This document shows positions 24,421-37,049 of a DNA stretch of 64,000 bases, piece by piece. Below the pieces are notes generated by a model. It had not been told where the DNA came from, did not search any database, and was given only the letters and a program-made list of their open reading frames with translations. Source of the stretch: Mantis religiosa (Eukaryota > Arthropoda > Insecta > Mantodea > Mantidae). Location of the stretch: NCBI GenBank assembly GCA_030765055.1, contig CM060947.1, forward strand, positions 105,446,966 through 105,510,965, read 5' to 3'. Made by a program: the position numbers and the translations under genes. Each line of letters begins with the position of its first letter. The stretch's first letter is position 1.

Positions 24421-27400
24421 GCATATAGCAACCCGCATTTAAACATTTAACCGCCACTTCTTTCAACTGTATTCACTTTGTATCTGCAGCGATATGTGAA
24501 ATGAAAGGATATATTTGCAGATTTATTTCGATTATGATGTAGATGGAAATGTAAGCTTATAAGCTAATACATTAGAGAAAATATATAAAAATAATTGTAA
24601 AAAGGATGACGATCCTTTATGGGAGGAGAAAGTCATGAAAGTAACACAAAATTGTTTCTCTTAATGTCTGACATTCTTCTGTCGTGTTCTGCTATCCCTC
24701 AAACAGCTAACTTCTTTAACAACTTCTCACGTAATGCTTTTGTAAGTAACGAAGGAATGGTGTGAATTGTCATTCTTCCACTATACAGTATGGAGAATAA
24801 AGATCAAGGAATTAAGGACATATCCAAAAGAAATAAATGGAATGTTATATTAAAGAGACGAAAATTTATTTTACTTTGACCTCCTTTTTAATTCAATGCA
24901 GTTATCTGATAATTATAGTAGAATCCTAAAGAAGTGAAATACAACAATTTAAAATAGGCTGTTTCAACATAAACTATAGTTTGTAATTTAGAAGCTATTA
25001 ATTCTTTGTTCCCGTTTCTGAAAGAAATTCTCCTTAATCTCATAAAAATTACCTTGAAATGATGTCATACAAAATAACAGTTTGAAATAAAGCAGTCTTG
25101 GTGGTTATAAGAATGTAGTAATTAGGATCTATTGACCAAGTAGTTTGGTGCAGCTCTATGGTGAAAGCAGTTGTTCTAGTTACATTTTAAATATAAAGGT
25201 ATCAAGAACAGATGCTTCTTATATTCGTTGAGTTAATAAATAGTTTCTGTTAAATACTTAATCTCAAATTGGGAAGCTTTGCACTATACTAAGCAGATCT
25301 TGCAGAGTGTAGGCTACCCAATATTACTCCTGTAGCTTTCCCACCACTCATTTACATGCGAGTGACCCCGCTACGTGGTTTGGCCTCTCTGTGACCTCAA
25401 CAATTCTCAGTTAAATCTTTGTCCATTGAGGAATACAACTCATTCAGTCCAATACTAAGATGCTTACTGTAACGTAGCTTATGCTAACACATTTCGAAAG
25501 AGTAATTTCAGATATGCATTCAGGTCACTGTTACCCTTATATGATGTATAATATACCTAAGAGAAATTGTTGTGCATTATCAGCTCAAGAAAACATGTCG
25601 AAGTATCAATTTCAGAAAGAAGCTTATTACAGATTCGAGTTCCTATTGTCATGTCAGAGTAGCTCATGAAGCATTGTTGTACTATTGGTAACCATGGAAT
25701 AAATGCCTATCAAACAATAATATAGTTGTAACATTTTATAACATTATTGTTTATATTTATAACTGAAATTGGAGTTATTTTCATTCCAGCTATCAGTGCT
25801 AAGCGGGTGTGTATCATCAGATGAAGCGCTCAAAGGAAGAATGCAGTTGTACGATATAAGGGAAAACATTAGATAGCCATATTAAAGTTTGAGTATGACT
25901 TTCATTTGCTCATAAACTAAGAAGATATCAGATTAGTTTTTAATTGACTTTTCAAATATAATTTCATAGGTTCTCTGGCCATTTTGGAACTCTGAGTTCA
26001 ATAGCTTTTAGCATTGTATTAAACTATTTTTATATGTGTACGCATACATTCACACACATTTATACGTTATTTCCGTACTCTGAGGATGCTAAGGCATTAT
26101 TCTAGGTATATGAAAATTTCTCTACCATAGCTGGGAATCGAAATAGTGAGTTATGCTTTGAGAAACCCGAATTCTTGCTGCTCGATCAGTCAATTGTAGA
26201 TATTTAGGTTTAGCATCCATGAATTTTATTTCACTGTTAGAAGTGTATTATTAATTAAAATTTTTTTTTACCTTATTTCTCTCTCTCAGTATTAGTTTTC
26301 TCCACTAATACTTTCTGAACACAGTAATTCTTACTCACCTCCAAATTTTGTTATACATAAGGTATATAACGTTAACTCCTGTTTTGAAATAATAATGTGG
26401 CATTATATAGAAAGAGAGAGCAGTTCAGAAACACAACATATAGCATGGGTTCTAATCAAGAGAGTGTGACATTAATGCTTTCTGTGTGTACCAGATTGCA
26501 GATGTACCAAACTGTGTGCGAAATATTAAATGAAATAGGCTAACATTTTAAACCAGCAGTCAGATTATAGATTATCAATATTTCATGAATTTTGGTTAAT
26601 ATATTGTTTTAAATTTCGATTTAAATTCAGCTATGGGACAACTGCTGACACTTTAAGTACTTTTGTATAAATGTTCGATAATTTATAGCAGATGTCTACA
26701 TAGTTATTTCCCTTTGAATAAATCAATAAAAGTATGATGCTACTTGTAATAAGATGATTTTATAACGAAAGAAGAATTCATACTTAAACAAAATTAATCA
26801 ATGAAAATAAATGTATTTTTCTACTGTAATGAAAAACCGACAAATTGAAGAATCTTATGAAAACAATGGGTGTTGCCATGGATCAGTTATATTGATGTGG
26901 TTGAATTGCTTTTGGATTTTAATTTAAAAAGTTTCGGATTTTATTCAGGGTTTTTACCTTCTACAAAGCTATGGTTCCTAGAATACCATTGTCTCGTTCA
27001 TTTAATACGGACGCTCTTCATTTCACACCCTAAATGCTCTAATTGCATTTGCGAACCGGCATTTATCAGCGAGAGAGTTGCTTTTGATGTGATGGCAACA
27101 AAAAATTAAACGGTGTCCTAAAGATATATTGCCCTTGCTTAGGAATTTCACCACTCCTCGGGGTTATTTTAAAGCTGGCAAGAAAATTAATTCTGGCAAG
27201 AATCCCGCTAACATTCCATGACAACAATGCTATTACCTCATCCGTATTCCGCATTCTGAGGAGACAGAATTTCCGTAAGCCAAGCACAGTATTGACTGAG
27301 CACTGTTCAGCTACATAATAGGAAAGAGAGTGATGTAACAGTTCACGTCTTTCAATGCTTTTTCTGTTTTTAGTTTGGACTGGTTTGTATGCTTGGGTGC

Positions 27401-28267
27401 TGAGGCATTTGGGTGAGTAAATTAAACACAAGGGTCACCACCAAAAATACTGGTAATAGTTTCGGACTACAGTAAGTAAATAATATAAATATAGACAAAG
27501 CATTTGATATAGGTATATTACTTGTGAACTTCTAAGATATACATACCGTGTGTTCATTTTAAATTGTTTTAGCTGTAGTTCTTGCTTGCTCACTATTTTG
27601 ATGTGAAGTTCAGTTCTTCAAAGATTACAAAAGTGAAGTAGCTTTGTGTCAAAGAAGTTTCCTCGTTCTCATGACGTAATAAAGTCCTACCATTTTAGAT
27701 AGTAGTATAGCAGACCTCATACAACCTACTTCAACCTCCTCGGAGGTAACCAACACTGGAGCACTACATTTAAACTGTTAATTTTGGTTGCTGTATCACA
27801 ACATAATATTTGTCTCTTGATCAGTGTCAATAATTTGTTTTAAGTTTTAATTTTATTAACTCTTGCGGAATCTTTCAGAATTTCAAAATATTTTATGTTT
27901 ATTACAAAATATGTATATACATTTCTAAACATCTGAAGATATTTATTTCACTACTTTCTCGTTCTGTTACTTTGCAATTAAAGAAAATTAATTATTAAGA
28001 AAACCAAAAAAGTATTATGTAATGAACTCCAGATTTCGAGCTCTTTCAACCATTTCCTTCCACCCTATAACCTATAAATGTAACAGTTGCTGCCACCTGG
28101 CGTACGGTTTCATTAACATTTGGTTAATAATGGATAGTCGTTCAGCGCTGACATATCATGCCCAATATGCTAGGTAACAGACTACCCATTAGTCAGTTCA
28201 ATAAACTGTTTACTAAGTACCAGTTAGGACATTTCGTCAATTTTCAGGTAGCTAGAACCACGTATAC
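24421..28267. other. Anonymous DNA
   Basis: No gene recognised in about 3.8 kb. The longest frame (27066-27431, minus, 121 codons) contains no motif I can place. Its antisense also looks partly coding-like, so it may be an unrecognised decayed element. The (A/T)-rich remainder is featureless apart from a weak tRNA-like stretch at 26.1 kb. Confidence 0.4.
26100..26195 (-). repeat. Possible tRNA-derived remnant
   Basis: The minus strand reads GACTGATCGAGCAGCAAG followed about 30 nt later by TATTTCGATTCCCAGC, a near B-box. The A-box is poor. Confidence 0.3.
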
Positions 28268-28483
28268 TAAAGAACGGCAGCCCGACTCAGTAGCGTGTCT
28301 GACTCACGTTCAAAAGGTCCCGAGTTCGAACCTCGGTCAGGGTGAGTTATCAGGATAATGTTTTCCCTTTTCCTGAAACACAAATGTCTGGTAACTCTAA
28401 TCTCTATGGACCCTGGGCTCATTAATCGTTCGATATGACTTAATGATGGAGGACGTAAATTAAAAAAAAATTAAAGAATGGCA
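28268..28483 (+). repeat. SINE-B, full-length copy
   Basis: The tRNA-related head starts near 28280 (CCCGACTCAGTAGCGTGTCT), with B-box GAGTTCGAACCTCGG at about 28321. The body ends GATGGAGGACGTAAATT plus an A-rich tail. The same body occurs reversed at 48558-48790, 29445-29590 and 34684-34820. Flanking 12-mers at 28268-28279 and 28472-28483 agree at 11 of 12 positions (TAAAGAAyGGCA), a probable target-site duplication. The antisense frame 28471-28749 mostly lies outside the element and is not supported. Confidence 0.85.
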
Positions 28484-29444
28484 AATGTATCACAGAAAAC
28501 ATGAGTAGACATATTACAACTCATATCTAGGTGGGAGAGTGTACTGGAAAAGGGATGTTCACAACAATGGAGTACTTGGACCACAGTCAGAAAGCAATCA
28601 TTTGTATGTGAAGTGACGGTTGTTAAAACACTACTAAAGAATACTACACGGTAATCCCACTTGCTATAAGCTTCCTGTAATGCTGAATGGCATTCTTGAG
28701 CATACTCACCACTACCAGCCTTAAAGTTAATGAGGAACTTGGTCCACATTTCCCAAATATGACTTTAGAACCAACAATAAGCTCAAATTGGCCCTGTTGT
28801 GTATCGTGATCAACAGGCAGGAATGTAAACTTACGATGAAATGGGTTAGGTGCAATTGTGTCCAAGGTTATTAGAGTCAGCAGTGGGTGAGAGCGAGAGA
28901 GTGGCGGTCAAAACAAACCGATATTAATGCGCTGCAGCACTAAACGTACATATTACCTCACAGTTTATGGCTCGAAACATTTCAAAAATATTTTCTTGTC
29001 ACCCTTATCTTGGGAATACTTATTAATGCAGAGAAATAATTTATATGTACCTACAATTAATAATTTCGCCCATAAAGTTATGTACGTATAAATATTTTCA
29101 AATTAAGATATTTTCATTTTATGTGACAGATTTGTAATTCATGCATGTTTATTCATAGTAGAAAAAACGACGTGTTTGTTGCATAGGCATGTTCATTGAT
29201 TTACATATTTTTTCGTTCGTTTCTTCTCCATGTATGTTTTTATGGTTATAATTTGCAGTAAATTGCACTGCAATATACTTTCCTTTTAAGTGTCAAAGGC
29301 AAATCGCCTGCAGTTTTGACTTGAACGTTGTCAATTTTAGAAGCTGCGTCCGAGGTCACATGATGGAGGTAAATTGTAAATAGTATTTGTGTATTTCATG
29401 CAGTTGTCAGAGAGACTGTCTTTTTTCATTATTATGATTATTAT
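28484..29444. other. Anonymous DNA with two unassigned minus-strand frames
   Basis: Minus frames 28471-28749 (92 codons) and 28644-28865 (73 codons) overlap in different phases. I recognise no domain in either. The rest is AT-rich and featureless. Confidence 0.4.
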
Positions 29445-29590
29445 TTAACGTCCTCCAACGTAGGACATATTGCACAATGAATGGAATGGGTAAAATGATG
29501 CTCAAATGAGCCCAAGGTTAGAGTTGTCTGACATTGACCTATAAGATAAGGGAAAACCTCGGGAAAAATCTTTATCCAGATAGCTCACCT
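29445..29590 (-). repeat. SINE-B, 5'-truncated copy
   Basis: In reverse orientation it holds the family 3' end (TTAACGTCCTCCAACGT), GATGCTCAAATGAG, the GGGAAAACCTCGGG block and TATCCAGATAGCTCACC. It lacks the tRNA-related head. It is diverged, so older than the copy at 48.6 kb. Confidence 0.8.
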
Positions 29591-29591
29591 C

Positions 29592-30378
29592 TTCCAAAGA
29601 AATGAAATATTAAGAAAATATTCTTACACAGATTGCAGTGGAAAGAATATCAAATCAGCTGAATAATTAATATGTGTTTGTCTTTTAAGCCGGAAGCTCT
29701 GTCGATTAATAAGTCCCTTTATCTTGCTGGCTGACATTACTTTCAAACCGATGTTTTTGGTGTTGCTAACGATGTAAGGTCGTAGATTTTCTATACCTGA
29801 TAGCATTATCTCAGTTATTGTACAATCCATGGACCAATGATCCAATTTCTAAGGGAAAAGAGTTTCGAAGTAATTCTGCTTTTAGTTCCGATTCGGTACT
29901 TGAAGGGGGAAATATATGAATAAAACTTAACACTAAATTATGAATGAAGTGACTCGTGACTTGAAACGGGAGGAAAAAAATTAATGGCTAATCAACAGGT
30001 GGCGTGCAGATTAGCCATGCATCCTACACTACAAGCCACACAGGTAATAAATAATCAGTTAAGTATTTTAAGCTTTCGAATAATAGTATAGGCTAACTAA
30101 AATATTTAGCTATTATGTTTTTCAAATGGGAAGGGTTCTGGAGTCCAGCTAATCAGATGCCGTATCACACTCAGGGTTACCAGCTTGTTAACCCACTCTC
30201 TCGCACACTCATACAACATGCAGGTCTGCTTGGCGCAGACGTAAGGGTAAGCAAATTATATTTTACAAACTTATACAATGGTGCAGTTGCTAAAATCAAA
30301 ATTGGAAAAAAGTATTTTCCAAATTATGTATATTTTAAATACTGTAATTATAATTATAGAATATGAATTACCTGTTTT
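29592..30378. other. Anonymous DNA
   Basis: No gene recognised. A small inverted pair ATGGCTAATC / GATTAGCCAT sits near 29,984-30,018. The frame 30115-30366 has no known domain. Confidence 0.4.
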
Positions 30379-30940
30379 TCTAATCCAAAGGAGCTGCCAG
30401 TGGTTCATCCATATCGTTGTCAATGTCACATCCGTTAAGAGACAATTCGTCATTGTCACTGCCTTCATTGTCTGAGTCTTGCAAATTTATCATTATAGGT
30501 TCCAAAGTCTCGTCACGTGTTATTTATTTTTTAAAATCGTCTTCTTGAAGGTTTACTGCATGCCTCACGTAGTTTTCCCAGTCCTATTTGTTACCTTGTC
30601 AATTTCTTCATGAACAAGTCGTTCAACGTCCGTCAGTTTAAAAGTATTATTTATGTTTGCAATCCCCCTTTTTATTTGAGCCCACACCAACTCAATTGGA
30701 TTCTATTGACAGTGGTAAGGTGGGAGGCGTATTACCTCGTGTCCCATTTCAATTGCAAGTTGATCCAGCTGATACACTTTTCCCGTGTTTTTAAACGAAG
30801 AACTCTTTGCAATGACTCATTTTTAGTTTCTGTTTCAGACATTTTTTTTGAAGAACGTATACACCTTAAAAATAATACTTCGAGCTTGACTTCGCAATAC
30901 CTGCCTTTTTGACTCGCCACTAAATTCGCCGCAAGAAGCT
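30379..30940 (-). pseudogene. Internally deleted DDE transposase (Tc1/mariner-like superfamily)
   Basis: On the minus strand the region begins with an N-terminal segment LRSQARSIIFKVYTFFKK (about 30897-30845), typical of the N-terminal DNA-binding part of an arthropod transposase family. About 35 codons later it jumps to the C-terminal catalytic part: YQLDQLAIEMGHEVIRLPPY, an in-frame stop, then NPIELVWAQIK with the third acidic residue. After a frameshift the tail is strongly acidic (DSDNEGSDNDE) and ends with APLD and a stop at 30381-30379. The central region carrying the first two catalytic Asp residues is missing, so it cannot encode an active enzyme. The remnant looks like the inner part of an internally deleted, non-autonomous derivative; matching TIRs were not found by eye. 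Confidence 0.8.
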
Positions 30941-31077
30941 ATTGCACTATTTAGTTCTTACTCCACTGTTGTGTAAAGAACAATGAATGATATTGATCAG
31001 AATTCTCCAGAGTAAATAAACACTTCTTATCCAGCATTCATTCATAAACATAAGCATACAACATTCCTCAAGCTAAC

Positions 31078-31395
31078 AGGAAATGAAGTGTTTGCTCTGT
31101 CTCGAATTTAACACCCTGACTTATTCACAGTAATTCTTTTATCACGTCATGTCAGTAGTTTAAATTTCAGTTCTGAGTAATTAAAAGTATATCTACATAC
31201 ATACATACCAACCACTTTGAAGTCTCTAGAGTAGACAAAGATATAATGTGACCAGACATGTTCTGCCAGGGCAGCAGGAAATTTATTGTTTCCTCTCGCT
31301 CGAATTGGATTATTCAAAGTAATTCTTTTATCACGTCATGTCAAACATTTACGTTTCAGTTCTGAGTAATTACAAATATACTTACACGCATACAT
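31078..31395. repeat. Diverged tandem duplication, period about 189 bp
   Basis: AGTAATTCTTTTATCACGTC starts at 31129 and again at 31318. Both are followed by TTTCAGTTCTGAGTAATTA and CATACATACCA, and preceded by AGGAAAT and CTCGAATT blocks. Two copies only. Confidence 0.9.
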
Positions 31396-31399
31396 ACCA

Positions 31400-32880
31400 T
31401 CCAATAATGATATTCATACAGTGCTTACGTCACGATTTATTGTTATAATACAGGTAATAGTGGTTTATTTATTTGTATTAGAAAAACTATTTGAGCTAAA
31501 AATATGGGGTTTTCAGGGTTATGTTAGATACATTACTCTGTACCTTCCACATGGATCAGTTTTGACAAAATCTGAATTTTTGACTTAGCGCGAATAGTAT
31601 TTCATACAGATTGATTAGGTTGGCGCTCCTCACACACCTCTTAGCGGGAATGCAATACGACAACACCGCAGGACGCCCATTGGTTGCTCACCTAGTAGCG
31701 CTCAAGGACAAACACCTTGCCATTTGAAATACATAATAGACAAGCATTTCCTTTACATAACTCTAACTCCCTATTATAAAGAACCTTTTCTGTTTATTAT
31801 ACACAACAATTTTAAAGAAATGGTTATGTACGTATTTATTTTCCATTACACAAGAGGCCATCTCAGTTGAGAAACACGCATTCATCCTAGAAATTTAATG
31901 TGACAGTGTAATGAGCATGAAAACGCGGCATAAGGGTGGAGTGCTTCTGTTTATTCGATCTCCAGCCATGGCCAGGGAGGGAACGGGCATTAGCCGTAAT
32001 TTTTAGATATTCCCGCCTTTCACTGAAGGATAAATCTGCATGATCTCTTACGCCAGATTTGGCTTAAATCCCTTCTGTTTGTATAAATTTAATTTGACAA
32101 CGTTCTGAGTAGCAACATGTAGATAAAAGGCATACTTTACTAAAACAAAGCCCGCAATGACTCACTAGTAAACCTCATTATCTGACACCAGGGGGTAAGT
32201 ACACGTCTAAATCCCCGGCTTCTTTTACGTTAATTCCTAGGCTAGAAAACATAAAGGCGAAGCAAAATACAGGGGAGCGATTATTTCACATTTGTAAACT
32301 CTCGGTAATGTGTTTGTGTGGCACAGAGTGACATTCATGCATATTTAAGAAATAAATTTTCTTTAATTGTACTCTGATTTGACTGTGAGATATACAGGCA
32401 CAATTTTTAGTCAAATGAAAGTCATCTAAGCTTAAATGTATGAAATGATGATAACAAGTCTTTAAATCTGTAGCACTGCTCTTACAGGTTCCACGATATA
32501 CTCTTTTCAACAAGTTAGCACTTTCGTTGCTAACGCAGTAGTAAATAAGAATACTCGGAATATGTTTTAAAGCGAAAGTAACTGATGTAACAAAAATAAA
32601 TGTTAAACAAGTTAGAAAAAATATATAAATCATATTCATGAAACAAAGAAAATTCACTTGGATGTAAACACATTACTCAAGAGCTGTGCAGGGAAACTCT
32701 CTAACATAATTTAAGCTCTGTAATAATGGAATGGTATTTACATTGATAAACAGCAACAGTGGACGCCAGAATACATCACATCTATAGTAAAATCATCGCG
32801 AGCTTTGGAGGATCACGTATTACAGCCTGGATGCGGTTGCATCCTTCATTTGCTGGAGTAGCGTTCATTGCTACCTCGCT
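31400..32880. other. Anonymous DNA
   Basis: No gene recognised. The minus frame 32286-32657 (123 codons) is Phe/Leu/His-rich without a known domain. A more GC-rich patch at 31,600-31,730 and another at 31,960-32,070 may be old element ends. Confidence 0.4.
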
Positions 32881-32883
32881 TCC

Positions 32884-33003
32884 ATTGAGTAGGTATCAAT
32901 TCGTGTCTGTTATTTCACCAGTCAAGGACATCAGAATATCTTCCCCACGTGGAGTAAATCACGTGATAGGAGCTGGTTGTGCTTTATGGCTGTCCGATAC
33001 CGC
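32884..33003 (+). repeat. Dispersed repeat family D, copy 3
   Basis: This is the best preserved copy: GAGTAGGTATCAATTCGTGT, then GACATCAGAATATCTTCCCC, then CACGTGGAGTAAATCACGTG, then ATAGGAGCTGGTTGTGCTTT and GGCTGTCCGAT. A plus-strand frame (32759-33022) runs through it but has no domain. Confidence 0.75.
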
Positions 33004-33289
33004 GTGGGCGCATGATGAGTAGTAGAGCGTTAGTCTATTAGATGTCGATGCTAAAATGTGTTGAGTGTCGCCAGCGTTGATATTGCGTATCGGCGTATTT
33101 GTACAGTGCTTTTCGTCTATGTCGGTGGGAAATTTCCTCCTCCAGAATAGGGATAGGTGTTAAGTTCAATTCTTATACTAATGTTGCGTGTGATAAGTGG
33201 TGCATGCAGAAATTCCCGAAATGAAGTATTGTGTATGCATTTATTTTGAACATAGTTGATTTGGAAATGATGGTACACCGGCAGCGAAA

Positions 33290-33590
33290 GATTTAGTATT
33301 TAATTTTATTTCCTTGCTGTAGAAGATGGGGACCAACAAATATATTTGCTACCACTCTTTGTTGGCCATATCTTGTAACTGGGTGTTTCACAAATTCTTA
33401 TCCATAATGATGCCTAAGTATCTGACATGTTGACGACAATGCAACTTTTCACCTTCAACCGTGAGATTTATAGCCGGGAGGTGCACCTGCTTTAAAAAAT
33501 ACACAAGCTGATATTTTGTAGGATTTAATTTAGTTTTTGAATTGTGTTGCCACGGAAAGAAGCGGTCTGCATGTAGCTGCATTTCAAGTA
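33290..33590 (-). pseudogene. Jockey-type LINE reverse transcriptase fragment
   Basis: The minus frame (33582-33388) reads KTKLNPTKYQLVYF, LPAINLTVEGEKL and HVRYLGIIMDKNL. This is the segment after the RT catalytic centre in Jockey-clade non-LTR elements, where a lysine-plus-Asn/Pro-Thr-Lys block and a VRYLGV-DxxL block are conserved. It is followed by a stop, then weaker similarity (ANK..QQIYLL) to about 33,290. The catalytic YADD is not present upstream. It is a short, dead, isolated scrap of a 5'- and 3'-truncated LINE. Confidence 0.72.
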
Positions 33591-34172
33591 ACCCGAAAAA
33601 TGGAATTTTTCTATTCGATTTTAACGTCTCTGATGTACAGCAGTGGCAGTGAACATCCCTTTGTCATATACAAGACTTAGAGCGTACTTTAGTAGCAGAC
33701 GGACAGTTCGCCATTTCACACAATCTTGTATTCCATTTTAGATCTACAGGCAAGGAACGCTTTTGAATGCAGGGGCCATAACAATAACGATTTATAATTC
33801 TGCTGTCTAAGAGTTTCCCTCACCCCTGTGCCGGTAATATATCCTCTCCACTCAAATACTTGGAGGGAATTGTAATTATACAGTAATTGTATATTTACTG
33901 TAGCTACATTTCTATACTCTCCAAATAAGTGATTTTGTAATATGTTTGATAAATTGAATGAACTCGAGGAATTATTTGATTATTATAATTATCTGATAGC
34001 TGATACTATTATTCGCTACTTTAACGCATACACCATTCACACTAGGTGTCTTTATTTAGGACACCAATGCATCTAATGCGATAGTTTGCCATTATTACAC
34101 CACACAAAATAATCACAGTGCTTTTCAGTCTAAGTGCACACTACTTTTACAGGTAATATTTGGTTAGTGTTT
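33591..34172. other. Anonymous DNA
   Basis: No gene or element recognised. Confidence 0.45.
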
Positions 34173-34400
34173 ACACAGTCACAAAATGAGAGAGCTGTTG
34201 CTTTCTGAACTCACGGTATTCATCTATCTTCATTATATATGTATGATAATGGTTATAATATGTGTATAATTATATATGTATGTGTACATATGTGTTATTA
34301 TGTTAATATCATTGTTTGGTTGAAATTCAGCTAACACAATCACAAAATCCGAGAGCACTTACTTTTGGAACTAACTGTAGTTTTTATCCTCAAAAGCTGG
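34173..34400. repeat. Diverged tandem duplication, period about 161 bp
   Basis: ACACAGTCACAAAATGAGAGAGC at 34173 recurs as ACACAATCACAAAATCCGAG at 34334. Each is followed by CTTxCTTTTxGAACT and a (G)GTA(T/G)T block. Both copies are preceded by a TTTGGTT block. Confidence 0.6.
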
Positions 34401-34683
34401 AATAAAAGGAAGGAAACCTATAAAATTTTTGTTTTATACATTTTAAGTAACTAGAAAATTTAATTTACTACAGTTATGTTCTGTGAAAATTTTAATGAAA
34501 ATTTTTTTCACAAATAAACCCTAATTCAGTGTTTGATTTGATATAGAAAAAAAAGTGCAACTTGAAGTTTGTGGAAAACTTTGACATTAATATCACTTAA
34601 TCGTCCTTCACACTGTCATTTTAGGCGAGCTTTATTCCGTTTTTATATTCTACTACGCAGCAATAGTACTTTTTTTAAAAAAC

Positions 34684-34820
34684 CTCATCCAGCGTAAGTC
34701 ATATCGAACGATGAATGAAATGGTTAAAATAATGCTCAAACGAGTCCGGCCTCTATAGAGTTTGGTCTTACCCGTCATTTATTTTTCAGGATAAGTGAAA
34801 ATCCCGGAAGAAAGTGGTAC
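34684..34820 (-). repeat. SINE-B, truncated diverged copy
   Basis: In reverse orientation it matches the SINE-B 3' half: CCAGCGTAAGTCATATCGAA, CGATGAATGAAATGG, ATGCTCAAACGAGTCCGG and CAGGATAAGTGAAAATCCCGG. The tRNA-like head is absent. Confidence 0.8.
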
Positions 34821-34829
34821 TTGTTTAAA

Positions 34830-35599
34830 AATTCGTTCGCTGAGATATTTTAACTATAGAGCAATTCCAGGGAAACAAGGTAGTTAAAATGAAAAAAAGT
34901 TTAATTGCTAATAATTGAATGGAATAAAATAAATGAGAATTGAGAATGGTTCTTGTATGAATAAGTTTTAGCCTTAAAAATGTAAATTTTCTTACTCCAC
35001 TTACTTAAATGTTTATATTATTCTGTATTATTTTATTCAACGTTGCACTGTACGGCAATAAGACGCCATGGCTGATAAGTGATAATTTGTCGCCTACGTA
35101 ACAGCACAGCAAAAAATGGGGAAACAATGGAATGCCAGATTTTTCCGCCTTATATGTAAAAGGGCCAACATTTTACGAAGTGCACAAATAAAAATTCTTA
35201 ATATTATTACAGTTACAAACCTGTAACTACTCTGCAGCTTTTATGACACTTGACTGTAACAAAGTATAATGCGATATAGTGATTTAAACGTCTTCCTGTA
35301 AGCCTCGTTTCCTTAAACGTTTCAATAAAAACGACAAGTTATGCAAACTCAAAATGCGTGGGCCATTCAATAGATTTCTCAGGAATTTTCAAATACTGAA
35401 TTAGTTGTAGAGGAGAAAAGAAAGAAGCAGAAGCCTGTATGGACATCAAGTGATTTAAAATACCATACGATCAGAAACGGTGTTATTTGAGGGTTACAGT
35501 TTTATAAACTTTAATTGGGGTTCATTTCCTGTGTATACTCACTTTCAAATTATACCCTTTCGAATTATGTGTTGGAAATTTTCTTTTTAAATGGAAGGT
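34830..35599. other. Anonymous DNA
   Basis: No gene recognised. Confidence 0.45.
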
Positions 35600-35885
35600 T
35601 TTGTGTGCAAAACAAAATGTTTTGGCAATGCGTTTTATGTTATTTTATAGAAAATTAGGTAGTGTAGAATATACTATGATTAGTTTTTATATGTTCATAA
35701 ATATACTCTTTGTTATTTTCAGGTCAACAAATTGTAGCATCAAGTCGACAACAAAGAGTATTTCCGACAACGTCTGTTCGAGCAGCTTCTGTGGCGCTGG
35801 CACGTCCATTAAACGCAAAAAGCAGGTGTCAAAATCTCTTTGTTGTCTACATCACACTACAATTTTTTTTTGACCTGAAAAGAAC
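35600..35885 (+). repeat. Dispersed repeat with internal inverted arms, copy 1
   Basis: About 290 bp shared with 63100-63325. The 3' half carries imperfect inverted arms: TTTTCAGGTCAACAAATTGT at 35716 and, reversed, ACAATTTTTTTTTGACCTGA ending near 35880. The arms continue inward to AAGTCGACAACAAAGAG and its complement CTCTTTGTTGTCTAC. The upstream half (TGCAAAACAAAATGTTTTGG and onward) is shared with copy 2 but not part of the arms. The plus-strand frame crossing it is not a recognised protein. Confidence 0.7.
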
Positions 35886-37049
35886 AATGAGTATATAAGC
35901 AGATAAAACTAAACAGAATATTTTGTGGAACATATAATTGTTTATCCAATAACATAAAACATTATCAGCACTTTTATTTAAGACGCAAAACTTTCACTTA
36001 AAAATAAACCAGAACCTGTGGCCAACCTTTTGGTATAATCAATAAATGGTAAATAACAAAATAAAGGATTGATGAGAGATTTTATTTTTTGAAAATGTAT
36101 AATATGGCGTAACTGAACAATAATATTCATATGGTGTAAGTTTTAGGCGAAACATTGAAATCTTATGTTTAACATTTATATTCTCCCAAGCTAGTATCAG
36201 AATTAAAATTTGAATCTGCAGTTTTTATTATTCTATTAAAGAGTTTAATTAACAAATATTAATTTTTCGGAAAATAATTGTGAAGCAATTCTTCAAGGCA
36301 ATTAAAGTATATAAGGAACTAATTTCAAAATATGTTTGCAATTCAGTCAATTTATCATACACTAAACTCTGATAACTGTGTTAAAATTAATTTCAAACAC
36401 ATCAATTTGAATTTTAGACAACAGAAATTTACGAACAGTTATTCTTAATGTGGTTTTGAATGAGTTTAAAGTAAACCTAATTTGTGAACTTGTGCTAGTA
36501 TTTTAATAACAGAGCAGACAGTTTAATATTTAATATTAAATAGAAAATGTTAGAATGCCTTATGATTATTATTATCATCTTTACGCATATACACACATGT
36601 TGGAGCCCAAACCTTTTAGTAATCTCAGGGAAATCGAAACGGGGTTTCGAGTGTATAAACTGCTCTCCATTGAGCGTAAACTTTTCAACAAAAGAAAAAT
36701 ATATATAGTTTGTCTCCAACCAACCTAGAGATTTTCTTTTAGTTTCTGTAGAGTTGACTAAAACCACAAATGTTTCCTAAGGGTCGACACCTATCACTTC
36801 TCCAAAGTTTCACATGGAAATGATTTCAATGAGCGACTTGCGTTCACCATACCGTTGAAATTAAAGCCTCTTGTTATGAAAAAAAGCATTGTCCCACACA
36901 TGGAATAGCTCCATAGCGTTCTGTAATACCAGCGAAACAAGTATTTATCCACGGGGCACCGTTGAAACATCCAGAAAATTTTTGTTAGGCGGTTAAAGTG
37001 TTGTGGGATGTTAAAGGTTATTGGGATTGTCAACTGTCAAAATCCACAG
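35886..37049. other. Anonymous DNA with two adjacent minus-strand frames
   Basis: Minus frames 37033-36794 (79 codons) and 36767-36495 (90 codons) follow each other with a phase change and together span about 540 bp. Neither matches a family I can name, though the aromatic-rich first part is not simply low-complexity. The frames could be remnants of a host receptor exon or an unrecognised element; I would not annotate a product. Confidence 0.35.

Noticed and set aside
27066..27431. 121-codon minus-strand frame as a gene
   Set aside because: No recognisable motif, no second supporting exon, and length not exceptional for a 64-kb window.
31600..31740. Outer end of the internally deleted transposon at 30.4-30.9 kb
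   Set aside because: The GC-richer stretch looked like an element end, but no matching inverted copy was found on the other side.
36495..37033. Possible insect receptor exon (minus strand)
   Set aside because: Aromatic-rich frames were suggestive, but no family-defining motif could be named and a phase change lies between them.
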